Assembly (NCBI GenBank): GCA_938003575.1
Contig: CALKYG010000500.1
Location: 1-14,388, forward strand
Origin: an uncultured Alphaproteobacteria bacterium
GTDB taxonomy: Bacteria > Pseudomonadota > Alphaproteobacteria > Caulobacterales > Parvularculaceae
DNA: 14,388 nt
Direction of reading: 5' to 3'
Shown here piece after piece: positions 14,142 through 14,388 of this stretch (position 1 is its first letter; each line of letters opens with the position of its first letter). Made by a program: the position numbers and the translations under genes. The notes beneath the pieces were generated by a model that was given only the letters and a program-made list of their open reading frames with translations, was not told where the DNA came from and ran no database searches.

Positions 14142-14388
14142 ATGGCGCGGATTGTAATGAAATTCGGCGGCACCTCGGTCGCCGACGTCGATCGAATGCG
14201 GCGCGTCGCCGCATTCGTGAAGCGCGAGGCCGACTTAGGCCACTCCGTCGTCGTTGCGGTTTCGGCGATGGCCGGCGAGACAAACCGCCTTGTCGCGCTG
14301 TGCGCGGACGCCGGGCCGCCGGATCCGGCGCTCGACGTCCGCAATGTCGAATATGACACCGTCGTCGCCAGCGGCGAGCAGGTGACTT
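14142..14388 (+). CDS. lysC: Aspartate kinase, N-terminal part (cut by window edge)
   Basis: Aspartate kinase phosphorylates aspartate, the first step to lysine, threonine, methionine and diaminopimelate. The 82 visible residues hold the signature KFGGTSVAD (residues 7-15), which binds ATP and aspartate, a [15 protein letters not shown] block (38-52) and the segment VASGEQVT at the window end, all in the usual places for LysC. The rest, including the catalytic end and ACT domains, lies beyond the window. ATG 14142 was chosen over the in-frame ATG at 14100 (14 residues longer) because the candidate promoter -10 (14093-14098) would put the transcription start after 14100, and because the family begins just before KFGGTSV. 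An AAGGCGG block lies about 11 bases upstream. It is divergent from ubiG. Confidence 0.96.
   Translation, partial: MARIVMKFGGTSVADVDRMRRVAAFVKREADLGHSVVVAVSAMAGETNRLVALCADAGPPDPALDVRNVEYDTVVASGEQVT

Noticed and set aside
13445..14356. Plus-strand open frame of 303 codons across ubiG and into lysC
   Set aside because: Antisense to UbiG and out of frame with LysC, both of which are unmistakable.
14024..14359. Upstream extension of ubiG to 14359
   Set aside because: It would run antisense through lysC and its promoter region, the added residues are low-complexity, and ATG 14023 has a good ribosome binding site and matches the family start.

Overview
The window reads as a GC-rich alphaproteobacterial chromosome. 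The evidence is the gene neighbourhood: secA divergent from a membrane-anchored parvulin, then mutT, an NDUFAF5-type protein, comF, a grxC - nitrilase - DUF1178 run, and ubiG divergent from lysC. This order is familiar from alphaproteobacteria. I cannot place the order or genus. There are no RNA genes, CRISPR arrays, insertion sequences or phage genes. Coding density is high and no gap between genes exceeds about 140 bases.

Left part (1-4439): a lipoprotein gene cut by the window edge lies directly downstream of secA on the minus strand. A perfect 10-bp hairpin between them overlaps the lipoprotein's ribosome binding site. SecA (protein export motor) is divergent from a PpiD/SurA-like peptidyl-prolyl isomerase with a large cytoplasmic N-terminal extension, so an export motor and an envelope folding factor share one intergenic region.

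Middle (4515-8970): mutT overlaps a Flp-type pilin gene by 4 bases. The pilin gene converges on an NDUFAF5 homologue (stop codons overlap). Behind that lies a compact minus-strand operon, tadG - tadE - tadF-like, encoding Tad/Flp pilus minor pilins and a von Willebrand A adhesin-like protein. The TadG-like protein has a beta-rich FCCH-like module inserted within its vWA domain. The pilus genes are split around the NDUFAF5 gene, and no Tad secretion machinery (ATPase, secretin, prepilin peptidase) is present here, so these are accessory pilus genes set among housekeeping genes.

Right part (8971-14388): comF, then a tight plus-strand run grxC - nitrilase (likely deaminated glutathione amidase) - DUF1178 with overlapping ends, then a three-domain cyclic-nucleotide-binding/patatin phospholipase of the NTE family. 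This converges on ubiG (ubiquinone biosynthesis), which is divergent from lysC (aspartate kinase, cut by the right edge), with a recognisable promoter-like sequence before lysC.

Most of the window is conserved housekeeping. The parts worth a second look are the TadG domain insertion, the split pilus genes, the hairpin after secA, the degenerate SAM motif in the NDUFAF5 homologue, and lost zinc ligands in ComF. I found no clear evidence of a wholly new system.
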